Positions 44,385 through 59,817 are shown, counted from the stretch's first letter. The stretch: 64,000 bases of DNA from Channa striata (GCA_033026295.1 CM065169.1:5466932-5530931), one strand, 5' to 3'. Notes: generated by a model not told the origin, from the letters alone. Made by a program: numbers and translations.

Positions 44385-46358
44385 CTGATTATCGGCAGAA
44401 CATATAAAAATGCACACAAATGAAGAAAACATACAGTGGGAAATGACAGCTTTAGCTTGTAATGAAAGCAAAGGCAGGATTCAATATGGGCTGCATAGCA
44501 AGAGAAAGTCCACTCACTTGTCGCATTTGCTTGATCCTTGGTCCATGGTTTCTGAAAAAACAAAACAAAACAGGAAAACGCAATATTGCTTAATGTTCTT
44601 CAGGGTGAAATGAAGCCTCATGAGGAGTGTGTGCATCTGTTTGTTAAGTGCACATCAGGTCCTGTGCAAATTTGTTGCTGTTTTATTTCTTTACGGTGGA
44701 CAACAAGAACGTTTTGCAGAAAGTTATAAAGGTGAGTAATAGGATAAAGCTCAAAGATGTTTCTTATGACTCCATATCCATTCTCTAACACTTTGTTCGC
44801 AATGGGGCCTGGTCAATATAATTGAGTTGTCTGAGGAAATCAGATTGAAAATCACAGAGCATAAAAAATTGAGAGGAAAGAAAAGGCAGCAAGTGAGTCT
44901 GTCAGAGAAAATTTGATGCCTGCTCGTCCTTTTTTGGATTGAACCTTTCTTCTCTCTTGGTTCCAGCTATAGAGCTGGTAGGTTTTGCCTAGCAGTGAAA
45001 ATGATGAAAGACATTTCATGAGGCAAAGGTCAGTTCATCTGAATTTCCAAGCAATGGGCCTTCCATCACTCTTCTTAAAAATGGGCTTAAAGCCCTGTCT
45101 GCCTTTAAAAATCACATCATCTTGAACAGGTATCTTGGTTGATGAATTAGAAATTTTCATAAGTAAATAAATTATCTTTAAAGTTCAATTTAATGCTAAG
45201 GTATGTAGTTGTTGATGACCTTTGAGACCTCAATACAGGCAAAGATGTGAACAGTCAAGGTCTCGAGATGAGTGTGTCAGCACAAATGAGTCATAAGATT
45301 GCACAGCAAAGTCATTTGTCATAATGCTTACTGAGTGTAAAGCCACCCTTAGAACACTGAATGCCAAATCTTTTTAATTTTTTTTTTATGGTATCTTTGA
45401 CTCATCATCGATTACTCATACATTATGCATAGTATTGCTGCTTTTAAGCTTAAAAAAAAATGCATCACTATAAAACAAATATAATTTAAAAACTTTCCAA
45501 GTACTTCAACACTAACACCCCTACCATCCCTCGTACCATCCCACAGAACATAGACTTGAAATTGGGCTCCACACTGTTTGACTAAACAGTCAAATCCCCA
45601 ACCAGTAAAATAAAGAATGTTTTTCAAAAACTTGATAATTAATACACAAAACGTTAGCACAGAAAATAATTGAAGTTCATATTTATTAATTTATCAAGGG
45701 GGGTGCTAGCTTTTAAAATGTCAAAGGACACAGAAAAATCCAATCCAAACCGATGAACAAAGTAAATGAGTTAAGCTAAGTTCTTCTAGTACCTTCAAGT
45801 ATCTGATGAGAACCACACTGGCATTGTAAACTGGGCAATCTTGTTGATGACCTTTGCGACCTCAATACAGGCAAAGATGTGAACAGTCAAGGTCCAGAGA
45901 TGAGTGTGTCAGCACAAATGAGTCATAAGATTGCACAACAAAGTCATTTGTCATAATGCTTACTGGGTGTAAAGCCACCTTTAGAACACGGAATGCCAAA
46001 TCTTTAAAAAAAAATTTTTTTGATGGTATCGATTGATCATGGATTACTCATAAATTATGCATGTTATTGCTGCTTTTTACATCAAGTTCTGTAAATTAAG
46101 TTAGAGATGCAATGTAATTTCTCTGCCCAGCCTTTCTGCTAATGCTACTATTTTTATTACCCCTCCTGCATCTCTATGGATAGAAAGTAAATCTAAGTTT
46201 GGGATAATAACAATCACAATTGCATTGTGTCTTCTTGCTAGACAGAGAGAGAATAATATAACACAAAATGTTTAAATGCTGCCAGGTTGTCATTGTGTTT
46301 ACAAGTCCCACAGAGTGTAATGAGGGCCCCTGTAAGTCAGCAAGTATCAACAGAGAAG

Positions 46359-46397
<39 letters not shown>

Positions 46398-49300
46398 ACT
46401 GACAGTGAAGTGAATTGGGTTTAAGATTTGGCAACAGTTGATTGCATTAAAATGATCATTACAAAGCACTGAATGAGAGGGAGTGATAGCATCTAAAATA
46501 AGGGGGCTCATACTTAAATACCTTGCTGATGATGAAGCTGAGATGAGCCTTTTATAACTGGTTTTATACAAGAAAAAAGACAAAATGGGTTCAGTCTCAG
46601 GGATTAACAACCATGCACAAAAAAGAAGAAACCACAAGTAAGCATTTTAAGTGCTCCAAATGTGCTTTAAGTTCTTTTTTTTTTGTAGATTGAGACCAAA
46701 TAATATATCTGTGCTACACTTACTATTATGCATTATGCAACAGTTGTTTACAGTGGAAAATTGAATTGTGCTCTCACATTCATGGGGGATTTCTCTGTGT
46801 GTACATTCTATGTTCTCACTAGGTCACACCTCCGTTCACCCATTAAACCTCATCCTCACCCATTGCTCTCCACCATCCCGTGGGAACAGAATGGAAACAT
46901 ATTGTTGTAGACATGGCTTAGTTTTTAAAATGGAAACAATTTTATACAGACCAGGGCTGTGCGGCTCGGTTTCCCTGACTAGGCCCACAGCTGTGTTTTC
47001 TGAATTAGTTGACCTGAATGTGTGTGTGTCCCAAAATCCTTTTGCATGTTGACGATTTAAAAATTATAGATTCAGAAGGCTTATTATTCTGCACTCTTCC
47101 AGTTCTATGTTTGGAAGTTGCATATTAACAGTGTCTGTGCCAAAGGTTGTCTGTTAACACTTCTCTGCAGCTTGACAACTAGAATGAACACTGTCTCGAA
47201 TGCTGTCTACTCTGCTTGCCTCACACCCAGCCTCTGTTTAGTGGTCGGAAGCCAATATCCCAGATTCCAATGACAGAGGTTCACCATCAGGGTTTTTTTC
47301 TCCTTCTTGACTTTCTGTCTCTTTATTCACCTTTCCATTCGCATGAAGCTGCACCACAGCTTCTTGCCAGGATTATACCTCCACTCTGCCAACTTCCAGT
47401 CATTCCCACCACTGGACCAGCCACACCCTGAGGGACACTAAAGAGCTGTCAAGTACATCACTGAAGACTCCAGAATGGGAAAGACATGATTTTAAAGGAC
47501 GTTTGTATAATATAGCTAGTTAACAAATTGTGCTATTTATTGTGTGCTCACCTGCACCACGCTTGCAAAATAAACCCTGACAAAAAGATCCTACAAAAGC
47601 AAAATGGATTCTTCCTAAAAAACGAGGCTTTCAACAACAACTTATGCATTACAAAGACCTGAAATAAATTACAATTTATTAAAAGTGCAGCACTGACACA
47701 CCCTCACATAACAAACAAAAATGTGAAAGACAAAAAAACAATTCTTTAAAAAGACATATTACACATTTTTTTTCAGTTAGGGATGATGAATTAGAATCAT
47801 CAGTAAGTCCTCAGTCCCTTTTAGACTGCTTTGTGCCCATAGACCTTGCTGAGTTAACTTCAACTATTATGGCATCTAAACCAACAACATGTCTGCTAGA
47901 CCCTATTCCAGTTAGACTGCTCAAAGATGCTCTACCCTTATTAGACACGTTCGTATTAGATATAATTAATATATCTTTACAAACAGGATATGTACCAAAG
48001 GCCTATAAGGTAGCTGTAATGAAACCTCTCCTTAAAAAACCGTGTCTGGATCCAGGTGTCTTAGCCAATTACAGACCTATATCCAATCTCCCCTTTACTT
48101 CTAAAATAGTTGAAAAAGTAGCTGCAAAGCAACTATGTGACTACCTGCACAGAAACGACTTGTTTTAAAAATTTCAGTCAGGATTTAGAGCTCATCATAG
48201 CACAGAAACCGCACTAATTAAAGTCACCAACGATCTTCTTCTGGCTTCAGATAATGGACTTGTCTCTATACTAGTTCTGCTAGATCTTAATGCTGCATTT
48301 GACACCATTGATCACAAAATATTATTACAGAGACTAGAACATGTAATTTGAATTAAAGGAACTGCACTAAATTGGTTAAATCCTATCTATCAGTTAGATT
48401 CCAATTTGTTCATGTTAGCGATGAATCTTCCACATTCACAAAAGTTAGTAATGGAGTTCCACAAGGCTCTGTGTAAGCACCAATACTCTTTACTCTATAT
48501 ATATGTCTAAACTGGGCAACATTATTAGAAAACACGAAATTTTCACTGCTATGCAGATGACACGCATATCTATGAAACCTGATGAAACAATTACATTAAT
48601 CAAACTACAAGCATGTCTGAAAGACATAAAGGACTGGATGACGTATAATTTCCTTCTTCTGAACTCAGATAAAACTGAAGTTATTGTATTTGAGCCTAAA
48701 AGTCTAATAAACATGTTTTCTAACCATATTGCTACTTTAGATGACATAACTCTGTCATCCCCAGTAACTCTCTAAAAAGCCTCCAATTAACCCAAAATGC
48801 TGCAGCAAGATTACTAACTGGGATTGGTAAGAGAGATCATATTTCACCTTCATTACCTTCTCTCCATTGGCTTCCCATTAAATGTAGAATAGAATTTAAA
48901 ACTCTTCTTCTTAACTATAAAGCTCTAAACGGTCAAGCTCCATCATACCTAAAAGATCTCCTAGTACCATATCATCCTACTAGACCACTTTGGTCCCAAA
49001 ATGCAGGCCTACTTATGGTTCCAAGAATTTCCAAAAATAGAATGGGAGGCAGAGCCTTTAGCTATCAAGCTCCTCTCCTGTGGAACCAGCTCCCAGTCTA
49101 GATTCGGGAAGCAGACACCCTCTCTACTTTTAAGACTAGGCTCAAAACCTTCCTCTTCGATAAAGCTTATAGTTGGTTATAGTCATGCTGCTATAGGGTT
49201 AGACTGGTGGGGGACTCTGCACTGTGCCACTTTCCTCTTTTCTTCATTCTCTCATCTCACCCCACATCTATAATGTCACCACTGTATGACATTAACTCTA

Positions 49301-52300
49301 TATCTTCTTTGTTCCGTAGTCGTCCTTTATTATGTAAAGTGCCTTGAGATGATTTTGTTGTAAATTGGCACTATATAAATAAAGTTGAATTGAATTGAAT
49401 TGATTTCCGTTGTCCTCCACATTATAAAACACTGCACAAAAGAACGTATTGGAGACACATAGATATTCTGCTAGGGTTGACGCTTACATGACCACAACAA
49501 GCTGCTACAGCTGCTTGCAGCCTTCGCCACTGTAAGACTGTATTCCCTGAACAATGTAGAAGTGAAAGCACACAGATTTAGGCACCAAACAATTTAAAGT
49601 TATAAAACACAAGAAATAAAAATATTTTTACATAATTGCAATTTCATCACACCCCAGCAGGTGCTATTATTCTTTTACTGCTGCTTGCAGGCTTTGCAGC
49701 TCTAAGATTGACCCGTGTCCACCAGAAAAACAGAGCAATAGAAAAAGGAGTCCTGATCTGATAAATTGTGTTTCCTTTACATCATGTGCGTGGTTGGGCG
49801 CATTGCTTATCTGCTTATCTGGTCCTGATCCAATTTACAGGTGTTACTGGCAGCTTAGTGGCTAACACATACCTTTAAAGGTCTAGTGAAGTCCATGCCT
49901 TGATGGTTCTGGGCTGCTCTGATGGCAAATTGGGGACCTAGTCAAAATTAGGTGGGTGACCATAATGTTATTACAAACAATCTAATGTGGGCAGCTGGAT
50001 GAAAGAGAAAGACTACAAAAAATATATCTTTATTTTCTTAGTGGTATACTATATATACATTGTAAGTATTACGATCCCAATAATTAGTTTCTTAAAACAA
50101 ATAGAGAATCCAAAAGAAATGTGAAAATACTGGTATCACTTTCATGTCCATTTTGAGATGACCCATTCCTCCACTGCAGGAGGAAATCATCTGATTATTA
50201 ATGAATGGAAAAGGCATATTGTTAGTGAAGTGGGGCAAATTGACAGAATAATATGTTTTTTGATCTTGAAGTGAAGTTTGAACTTAATTATTCATGTTTT
50301 CTGTATTACAGTTTTTACAGATGCACTCAATACCACAAAAACATGTATTTTAAGTTATTGCACTGCCATCAGATAGCAGTCCACACAATAAAGTGAAAGA
50401 GACTGTAAAAAGAAATGTATCTAAACTCCATAGACTTCTATTCCACTCCTCTGGTGCTATGGATAAAGGGAATTTGGAATGGGTAAGAGATTTTAGGTCA
50501 CACTCACCAGCAAAACAGTATGCAACATACAAAAATAGTCAAAATATGTTAAATATAAATTAATACACATCAACATTCTGCATCAGGCATATACAGTCAG
50601 GCATTTAGGCACTTAGACACGGCCAAGACGAGCCGCCAAAGTTCAAACTGGCCATCAGAATATGATTTTCATGCAAAAACACATCTAGGGTTCAGAGAGA
50701 ATGATCTGAAAAATTTAAAATATTCAGTGTCAGTAAATGCTACAGGTCAGAAGAGAATGGACTGGTTCCAGCTGAAAAAACAGACAATAGTGACCTAAAA
50801 AAACACCTGTTATACAACACACCAGCAGTTGCCACTCCCGTTAGCTAAGAAAAAGAAATTGAAGCTGCAATTCACATTCAAATGGCTAGAGCTGAATTTG
50901 GCACAAACAACATTATTACATAATTATGGATCCATCCTGCCTTGTATGAATTGTTTAGGCTGCACAGAGCCTCTAAATTTTGTAATATATGCTATATTTG
51001 ACTCATTTTTAACTTAATATATAACACTTTGTTCAACATCAGTTAAATAATCTTCAATAAGTCTGACTTGGCGAGTAGTAGTGTAGCATAGTAGTGTTTC
51101 ATGTTTAGATCTAAGACCTGCAGTCTAAGACCTGTCTCATTACAACATGAGGCCTGGCCCTCTGCCCTCGCTCTGGTAAATTTCCCTGTCTTTTTGAATA
51201 ACACCATGCAGTCTTTTTCTCCCAACAGTTCACAACCAGAGAAATCCAACACTTAATCTGAACGAAACAAGTGCCTCCTTCTCCTTGACTTATCCCAACC
51301 TGAAGAATCCACTGAGCTCTAACACAGCACTGAGGTCTTGGAGCACAATCCCCAACCCCCTCCGCTCTCTGTCTTCCTATTCTCTTTTTCTATGAAATTG
51401 TGGAAAGAGCAAATTCCAGCTAGTTTCGGGAATACGAAGATGAGGAGTACTCATTCATCATTGTTGTTTGATTGTTACTGAGCAGCCAGTGTCAAGCATT
51501 GTCTACTGTAAATTACACAACTCCGCTTCACTCCGCAAACACATTAGAGTCTTAAATCAGACAACAACAATCACTAGCCCGTAAAAATACTGTCACATAA
51601 ATTACACAGTTGGGGTTCTCTTTGGAGAGGAGACAAGACAGACATTAATGGTACAGGAAAAAACAGCCACAACAGAAAGCAGAAATCCCTTTTTCTATGA
51701 CTAACCATTACATCTTTCCTACTTTCTACATTAACAGTCTATTTTTTCCACATTAAGAGCACTTTTCCTATTCACCTGGATGCCAGGCTCTAATCTCTCC
51801 AGGACTGAATAAATATCTGGCACACGCAATGACCTAATTTCAAAGGACCTTAGTATATCAGAAGCTGCTGTCAAAATGCTGCTGTTTTCATTGAACAGAT
51901 GTGTAAAAATTGACTTTGATTTTCAAACAGCATCTGACTTGGAAATTATTTTCTTTAATGCGTTAAGATAAAGTTTGTTTGTATGGCTAAAAACTTCTGA
52001 CTTATAGAAGATAGAATTTGCTGGGAAACGTAATAAGCTTTAGTATCAAATTTAGTAACACATAAAATACATTTAGCCATTTTGACAAGCTAAACACAAA
52101 AATCATATTTGGAGGCACCTGAGACATTCACATTCTTTCAGCTAAATCAATATAATGATTTAGCCGTTAACATACCAACATGCTAAACCAAGATTGTTAG
52201 AATGGTTCATATCATAACTGGCAAACGTGCATTTTACATTAATAGTTGTGAATAGGCCCTTGTGGAAGTGTTCACATGTCCCTGTGCCATGGAGTTAGAG

Positions 52301-55300
52301 GAAGCAAAGTTTACAGAAATTATGGAGGTGTGTCTGCCTCATATGAAGGAGTTTTATCATGCCCTAACAATTACTAACGTTTGCCTTCAGCAGTTGCCCA
52401 GCTGCTTCTATTTAATCATGGGTCAGCTAAAGTGTAACTGGTCCAGTTGGGTCTGTAATTGATTTGGAATAAACTCAGGTCACAGACAAAATCGTGTTGA
52501 CTTTCACAATCTCGGGCAGATAGATGTTTAAACATTGGACCATCACAGGATTCTACTTTGATAACTAAACAAAACCTGTTGACATGTTTTCTTTGTTCAC
52601 CGCATATAGGATGGGTCTTTGGTGTTGTTGTTATAGTATGGATACACTTCTGTTTGTATAAAATGAAATACTGACATAATTGGAAGGGGATAAATGTAAA
52701 ACACTGTAATATTCTTCTTCAGGCATTTATAAGCGGGTAAATGCCCGCTTATATAGAACTTTTATCAAAAGCGTTTTACAATGTAGCTTCTCATTTACCC
52801 ATTCACACAGACACACTCACACACCGATAGCAATGGCTGCCATGCAAGGTGCTCACCTGACCCACAGAGAGAAACCTGGGGTTCAGCCTAACGACACTTT
52901 GACATGTGGCAAGCAGACCAGGGATCTGACCACTGACCACAGGGTCCACAAACTGGTAAAAAATTGAAAATTGTACAAAAGCTCTGTTTGCCCTATTGTA
53001 CTTGCATTAGTGTCCTTGTGTAATATTAAAACTATTAATCGGGGATTAACAGACTGTAAAGATGCCTATAGCCACACTTTCAGCATGGTGGGTCAATCAT
53101 AGATAGAAAATATTTCCTCATGTACTGGTCCGAAGGTAGCATCATCATGTTTAAGTTGCATTATAATTTAGTTATAAATTATAATTAGTTTATTTATTGA
53201 AGTAGCATTGTCATTGTACCGTGTGAAGTCAACTACTCAAGTTGTAATTCTGAGTGTCTTTGACCTGCATTATTCTCAAATTAGATTTGTGCTGTGTTTC
53301 TAATGGGGTGTCACATTGGCCAATCAGATTTATGGAGGACGTCCATATTTCTCACTAATAGTAAAATTGCCATCGAAATGTAACGACCGTTTAGCTAAAG
53401 TAGCTGCCCAGTAACTGTTTATCTGTTATGGATGTTAATTTAATTTAATTGATCACTTTTGAAAAAAGTACCTGAAAATGAAAAAAGTTTTTCCACATCA
53501 ACAGAAGCATTGGCAAGTGCACTGCATTCACCATTTCAGCTGTAACTAGAGACTCATCATGGGAATTTCTCCGATGTTTCAGAGTTGTGTGTTGTGTCTG
53601 GAGAATTAAAAACTCAAACGAATACCTGACCAAGATCTCTGAGTGTTTCTATCAAACATGACAAAACCTGGTATAGAGCATGAACAAAAACATTTAGCCA
53701 GATGTTGCCATTAAAGGTTAATTTGGCAAGAAAACCCTGGCATCTGTGATGGAATTCCACCACTCCTTGTGCTCAATGAAATTCCCCACAGCTTTAAACC
53801 AGGTATGTATGTGTTTGTACTGGACACAAATATGATTGTGTGTATTTGAGTGTGTGTGAGACTGCGTTCAAGTCGGCAGAAATTTAGTTTTCCATTGGGG
53901 TAAATCTACACTCTCCATCTCCTGCCACGTCTGACTGCCCTCTGTAGTCACAGATAACACTGTGGGCCCACAGTAGGCAACTTACCCCTGATGGCCAATT
54001 CCTGCCTGTAAAAACTGTTACAACTGGTCAAAGCAGAGTGTGCCTGTTCATGCTTTTTCTTTCAAGTTCAAGTTTTCCTTCCTACTGCCTGAAAATGTCA
54101 GACATTTTGTCATTGTCAAATTAAAACTAATGGGAACATTGAGAAACCTTAAATCTGATTTAGTTTTTTTAGTTTGTACTCCTGGTATAAGTACAGATTT
54201 ATGCAAACTCTGCTACTCATGGAAACATTTTGTCTTGTTATGAAAACATAATGAAACTATCTGGAAAAAGAGGAATGTGTTCACAACAAAAATATCTGGA
54301 ATGTGCAGGAGAAAAAGGCTGTAGATGCAAACCTCAACTTAAAATGAATTCTCTCTGCCTCACAATATCCTTTGCACTGTCTGTGACCATCAGATGTGGA
54401 ATTGTATTCTTTCAATTTTTCTTTCCTTTATTTCATCAACTAATCGATCGATTTGGAGGGCCTCAGCAGGTGTCCCCTCCCAAGATTCAACACTGCCTTA
54501 GAGAACTTTCCATGTGTGAAGGCTTCTCTTGCATGTAAGAGAGTAATACATTTGTAAATGTGCCAGATCCAGAGAATCCAAGAGGTAGACGTCAGCACCA
54601 GCGCATTATATTAGCCACAGATAAAACAGACTCTGTATTAGAAACAGCAGGCCAGTGAGGTGAATTAATCCTTTTGTGGGACTTGACTTAATAAAGTCTG
54701 GTAGAGAGGGAGTTATAAGTCTCACTTGGTTTATCCTTCTCTTTCTGTCCTTCCCCATGTGTGAGTCTCAACAGGTGCTTTGCTGTGGAAAAACCTGATT
54801 GTTTGCGTCACAGGGTTTTAAGTTTTTTAGTACTGTAAAAAAGTACTGAAACCATTGCACGTTATATAAACCCTGCGCTATCTCTCTTCTCACACACACA
54901 CACACACACTTTCAATTACTCAGACATATTGTGAAAGACATATGTTCATAAGAAGAGCTATAATGAAATACAAAAAAAATGCTTTTTTGTATTAAAAGTT
55001 ACCATCATTTATCATTCCATCACCTCCACATTCATATCCACCCCCTCTAAGGCTGTATATCTGCTCAACAGCAAGTGACAACATTACTGTCAGTTAGTCT
55101 TTCTGAACAAAGGCCTAATGTTCTCAGCAGGACAAGACACATCTGATGTTGATTTATCACAGCTCAAACAAGTTGTGAGCTGACACACTGTTAAAGTTTT
55201 GTAGCATGCAGAGTTTCCAGGCACTGAGTAAATTCACACCATAGCCCCATTCATTTTTAAATGCTTTAAGTGTTCATAAACAATGTAAGTTTCTCCTCTG

Positions 55301-58300
55301 CCTTAATTAGGAAATTCACTTTAATAACTGTCTTAACATTGGCTTATAATTTTAAGTGCTGTAAGGTACTCACAATTTTTCAGGTCACATTTACATTTAG
55401 TCATTTATTTAAAGGATTATTAATATTATAAACAGAATATAAGCTAAAATAAAGGAAGGCTTGATCTTGCTCCAGTATTTTTCATTCTATAAGGAGGGAA
55501 AAAAGGCAAGAAATATTATTAAATATTAAATTATTATTGTAAGCTGCAACAATAATGTACAGGGGACAAATACTTCTTATATTTAATGCTGCCATTAAAT
55601 AGTGTTATTATTAAGAATTATAGTGTCACAAACACATTTTCCATGTCCCTGCTTTCTCAGCAAGCCTAATGGCAGAATCAAAAGCATGCCAAACAGTAGT
55701 CTGAAAGTGAACATTTTCCACATGACCTTGTTGTGTCTGGCCTGTTAAAGTCTGTTCAAAGAAGTTGGCTGGGGAAATTCCTTCTCTGCTTGTCTGGAGT
55801 GGGTGACTGACAATTGGCTGTTGTGAGTATATTGAATACATGATTTTACAGTCTGTGAATATGAGACAGACATAATATATATGTCTGTGTGTGTATTAGT
55901 CTTGCTTGAATATAACTGAGCAATATATATTAAGCATCTCTAATTCAGTGAAAGTGGAGGGTTGGAGATGACAGGATAATGAGCAGAAGCAGTGTGATAC
56001 AGAGAGCGAGGGAGAATGTTAGTAGTTAAAGTAATGGAGAATCTACAAGAATTCAAGCAAAATGTGCAGATAGAGGGGACAAAAAAGAACAAAACTGAAG
56101 GAATTTGTGTGTGCGACGAAGACTCTTAAAGAGAAAGAATGCAATATATGTGGTTCCTTACCAGTCCGATAAAAAATATTTGCCTCTGCCTCAGAGGAGG
56201 ATGGTGAGAGCAGCTCATCATCGTACTCATTGGAGCTGAAGGAGCCAGAGTGGTTCCTCTTGCGAGTGTCCATGACAGCGTTGGCCACCATAACATGGCG
56301 CAGTGAGTCGTTCAGGTAGCGGTGCAACAGGCTACTCTTGTACTTGGGAGGAGACACATAATCCTCAGCCAGTGAGGCAGCTTCAACAGCTGAGCGCAGA
56401 CCTGTGCCCCTACCAATACCCATGGTCATGCCGACCACGGAGGAGCCCTCCTTCTTGATGACACTCTGGTACATGGGCTTGCTGAGTTCCTCTGGGCCAC
56501 TCTGTGTCCTTTGAAGATTGTCCCCGTCTAAACCATAAGGAGACAAAAGAGAAAAAACAGTTTCTGACTTTTAGACATATGTGCAACATATGTGCAAATT
56601 TAGTTACAGTTACAGTTAGTCCTTTTACATACACTCTCTTCTGCATTGTTGATTTCAGAAAAAAATATTTTATGTCATATATATGTATTCTTTGTAGATT
56701 ATGATTTTTTTAACTGATAACTTTTTAATTTACCTTTAAATAATGCAATAATTAAATGTATTTTATTGTATTTATAACACAGAACTTATTCGCCTTGCAT
56801 ACTCCAAAGTATGCATATTATGTTCAATCCTCACAGCTCAACTGTGCATCCATAGGTAATTTTAAGCTACTCTTCAATCTGGTAGATTTTAACCTGCTGC
56901 TATTGCCCTCCTGTTGACATCACCTAAAGAACACTGTCCAGCAGAAATACATTACCAAACCATAAAGAATTGTAGATTTCCCCTCCATCAAAAGCATATT
57001 GCCCCACTATTCCCCTAGAGAATGTCTTCAGCTAAAGAGATTGAATTAAAACAAAGGTCTCTACCTGATGAAAGAAACTGAGGGAAAGTAAAACACCATA
57101 TAAAAAACAGATATCCTCTGGCAGCACGAAAATCAGGGAGATGTTCACTCTCGATACTGTCCCTGCCAAGACTGTAATTTTGTAATTTGGGCAAGTTGGA
57201 TATTTGATTCAGTCTGGGACAAATTAAAATTACAGCTCCCACATATCAGGAACACATGGAAGTAGTGTACTCACTCTCCTTCCCAGTGCTATCTGAAGTT
57301 GCATTCAGCAGGCGCTTTAGCATTGCTGCAGAATCCACATAAGCCATTACAAGTCTGACCTGTCATTATGATACAATCAGAGTGTCCTGCACCATTGGTT
57401 ATGCTATCTTTTGTTAAACAAAATGTGTCCTGTTTCACAACTCCATGACACTGACTACTGCAGCTTCAAAACAAGCTAAACCAATTTAGGACAGTAGGAG
57501 GAATGTACAAACTGTGTCAATGGGGTCAGACCTGGTCCCATAAATAGATTTTGGAACAAAAGTATAAGCTTAAAAAAACATAATGGAGGGCCCTTTTTAG
57601 TGCATGGTTCAGAAGTGGGAGCAGGCTCTGGATAGTTTAAAAACCATAATGACCATAATGTGACAGGGAGAAGAGTCAGGGAGATAATACAGAGTCTGGT
57701 GGTACAGTGGCCTGTGGCGGACACAATGCAAATGCTATGCAAACATTCCTTTCTCAGCCACATGCTCTGCCTCTCCTCCTCAAAATTATAATTAGAGATC
57801 GCTCACACCACGGCTATCTTTCTTTCTGTTCTTTCTTTCACTTTGTGAGCATGTATGTTTTATCTATTTTTTAATGTTTTCTGGCCATGTTGCCTATTAC
57901 AACAGTGCGCAGAAAAAAACATTTGCTCCTTTGAGGAGGAACATGTGTGCACAGGTTTGCTGTAAGTACACGGTTATCAGAAAGCTACTGATTTCCAGTT
58001 GCAGGCTCAGAGACAGAGGTTACAATGACAGCATTTTAATAATTTTGTGAAGATTTTTGATTGTTGAAGGGTTGCGTGTTTTGCTCGTTTGGTGGGACAG
58101 TTTGTGGTTAGGGTCTATAGTAAAAATAGCCTATAGTTCCAAAGAGAGTGCCTAAGTAATTAGACAAAACTGTAACATGACAAGTCATTAAATAAACTTG
58201 TCACTATTACTTCTTTGAAGTTGGTCCTGTTACTCAGTAAAACTTGGGTCTGGAAGACTGGAGTGGCAGGGCATCATTAGTTGTGTTATGTGGATTCTCC

Positions 58301-59777
58301 ACTGCTTTTTTACACTTTAAACAAAAATCTCTTTTAACTGCCAGTTGCCATAAAGCATGAAGGCACTGCCGTTGCTGTGGTCTTCTTGAATCAAGTTAAG
58401 TGTACTGTACCTTCAGAGCAGCTGTCATCGCTGCTGACGCTGAGCCTCTCTGCATTGCCCTGAACATATTTGTTGTACAGCTTGATCCTGAGCGCCCAGC
58501 TCAGGTCTGGCTGCCTCACTGTGTTCTTCAGTCGCCTCCTGGCATTAGCAAACCAGTTGGAGACCTGAAAGAAAAAAAAGAAAGAAATATGAAGGAGTGG
58601 GAACACACTGCAAATAAAAACACAGGCTATTGTTTTTATTCTGAAAATGTCTGCTCTGTGCCTGCCATCAGCCTCGGTGAGAAAAACCCAAAGAGGCCAA
58701 GGTAAAAGAGAGTCAAGTTGCAGAGTGGCTCTCTGAAACTGAGCTTTAAGAAATATCTCAGATCTACCATGCATATTTTCTATTTCAACACACAGAAATA
58801 TTTAACAACCTCCAATGCTGAAAAGTCAGTGAAGGCAACCTTTCATCATCTAATGTTCCAACCAAGATGTTCATCTACTGTGCTTATTCTGGAGTCACAC
58901 CCCGCTTCCAATATTACATATTTTCCAACACTTTTGTGAAGGAGCAATAAAAAAGACACTTAAGCTGGTGCTTCTCCTTTCACCGGGATGGGAGACAATT
59001 AGATGTTCTCCTAAAATAACTTTTCATGCTGAGTAGATTTCATGCAGGACAGGGGCCTTATGCTAGAGCACTTTTTTCCTTTGTAATTTTTGTACTTGTA
59101 CTTGACTTTGTCTTTCATTAACACCATCCCACATTGCTTTGTTTGGAGATCAGCATCATGGCACACCAGGTGGAAGGCAGCATCTAATCCACGTGGACTG
59201 GCCAGAGGGACACTGAAATGAGGTTAGAGATACTTGCTAATGAGCACTGGAGTAAAGATGTGCGCCACTGTAGTCAGAGAATAGAGAAAGTCCTCCTTTG
59301 ATTTTCTTTCATAAGAAAGAGTAGGATGGCACAGATGACTTTACAAAAGGGGTCCAAGAAGCCAAATCATTTCTTTCACCCATGGCTTTTCTGCATTGTA
59401 TTTAGTGTATAGCAGACAGAATTCAGACTTCGCAGAGAAGTTGAGTGGACAGGGCCCTTATGCTACAGTACTTTACGACGATGGAGAGATGGCACTGGCT
59501 CATGAGAAAAAACTTTCAAAAAGCATTTCACAATGTTTACATGTAATAAAAGATGACAAATTTAGTTACTTTAAACACCTTGTGCCAGGTGGGTGTTTAC
59601 AGGGAAAATTGCAAAAGACATCATGTTTTTACATTTATTGGCTGTAACTACAGTGGTTTATCTGGGCTAAACAGTAGAAGAACTGTATGGTTTTTAGGTA
59701 ATATGAATGCAAAGGACAAGAAATCCCAGGGCTGCAAATAGTTATTTTTATTTTTTGACTTTTTGTATATTACCTTT

Positions 59778-59817
<40 letters not shown>

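Larger units (their letters stand above)
49404..56161. other. mkx intron 4, upstream part
   Basis: About 6.8 kb with a SINE at 52725-52955 and a CA run at 54891-54909. No exon-like sequence with family resemblance on either strand. The two fragments at 55382-55415 and 5911-5965 both contain acatttagtcattt, an L2-type tail motif. Confidence 0.6.

Noticed and set aside
47833..48168. Host protein of 111 aa in mkx intron 4
   Set aside because: NYRPISN and neighbouring RT motifs place it inside the L2-like LINE at 47775-49403.
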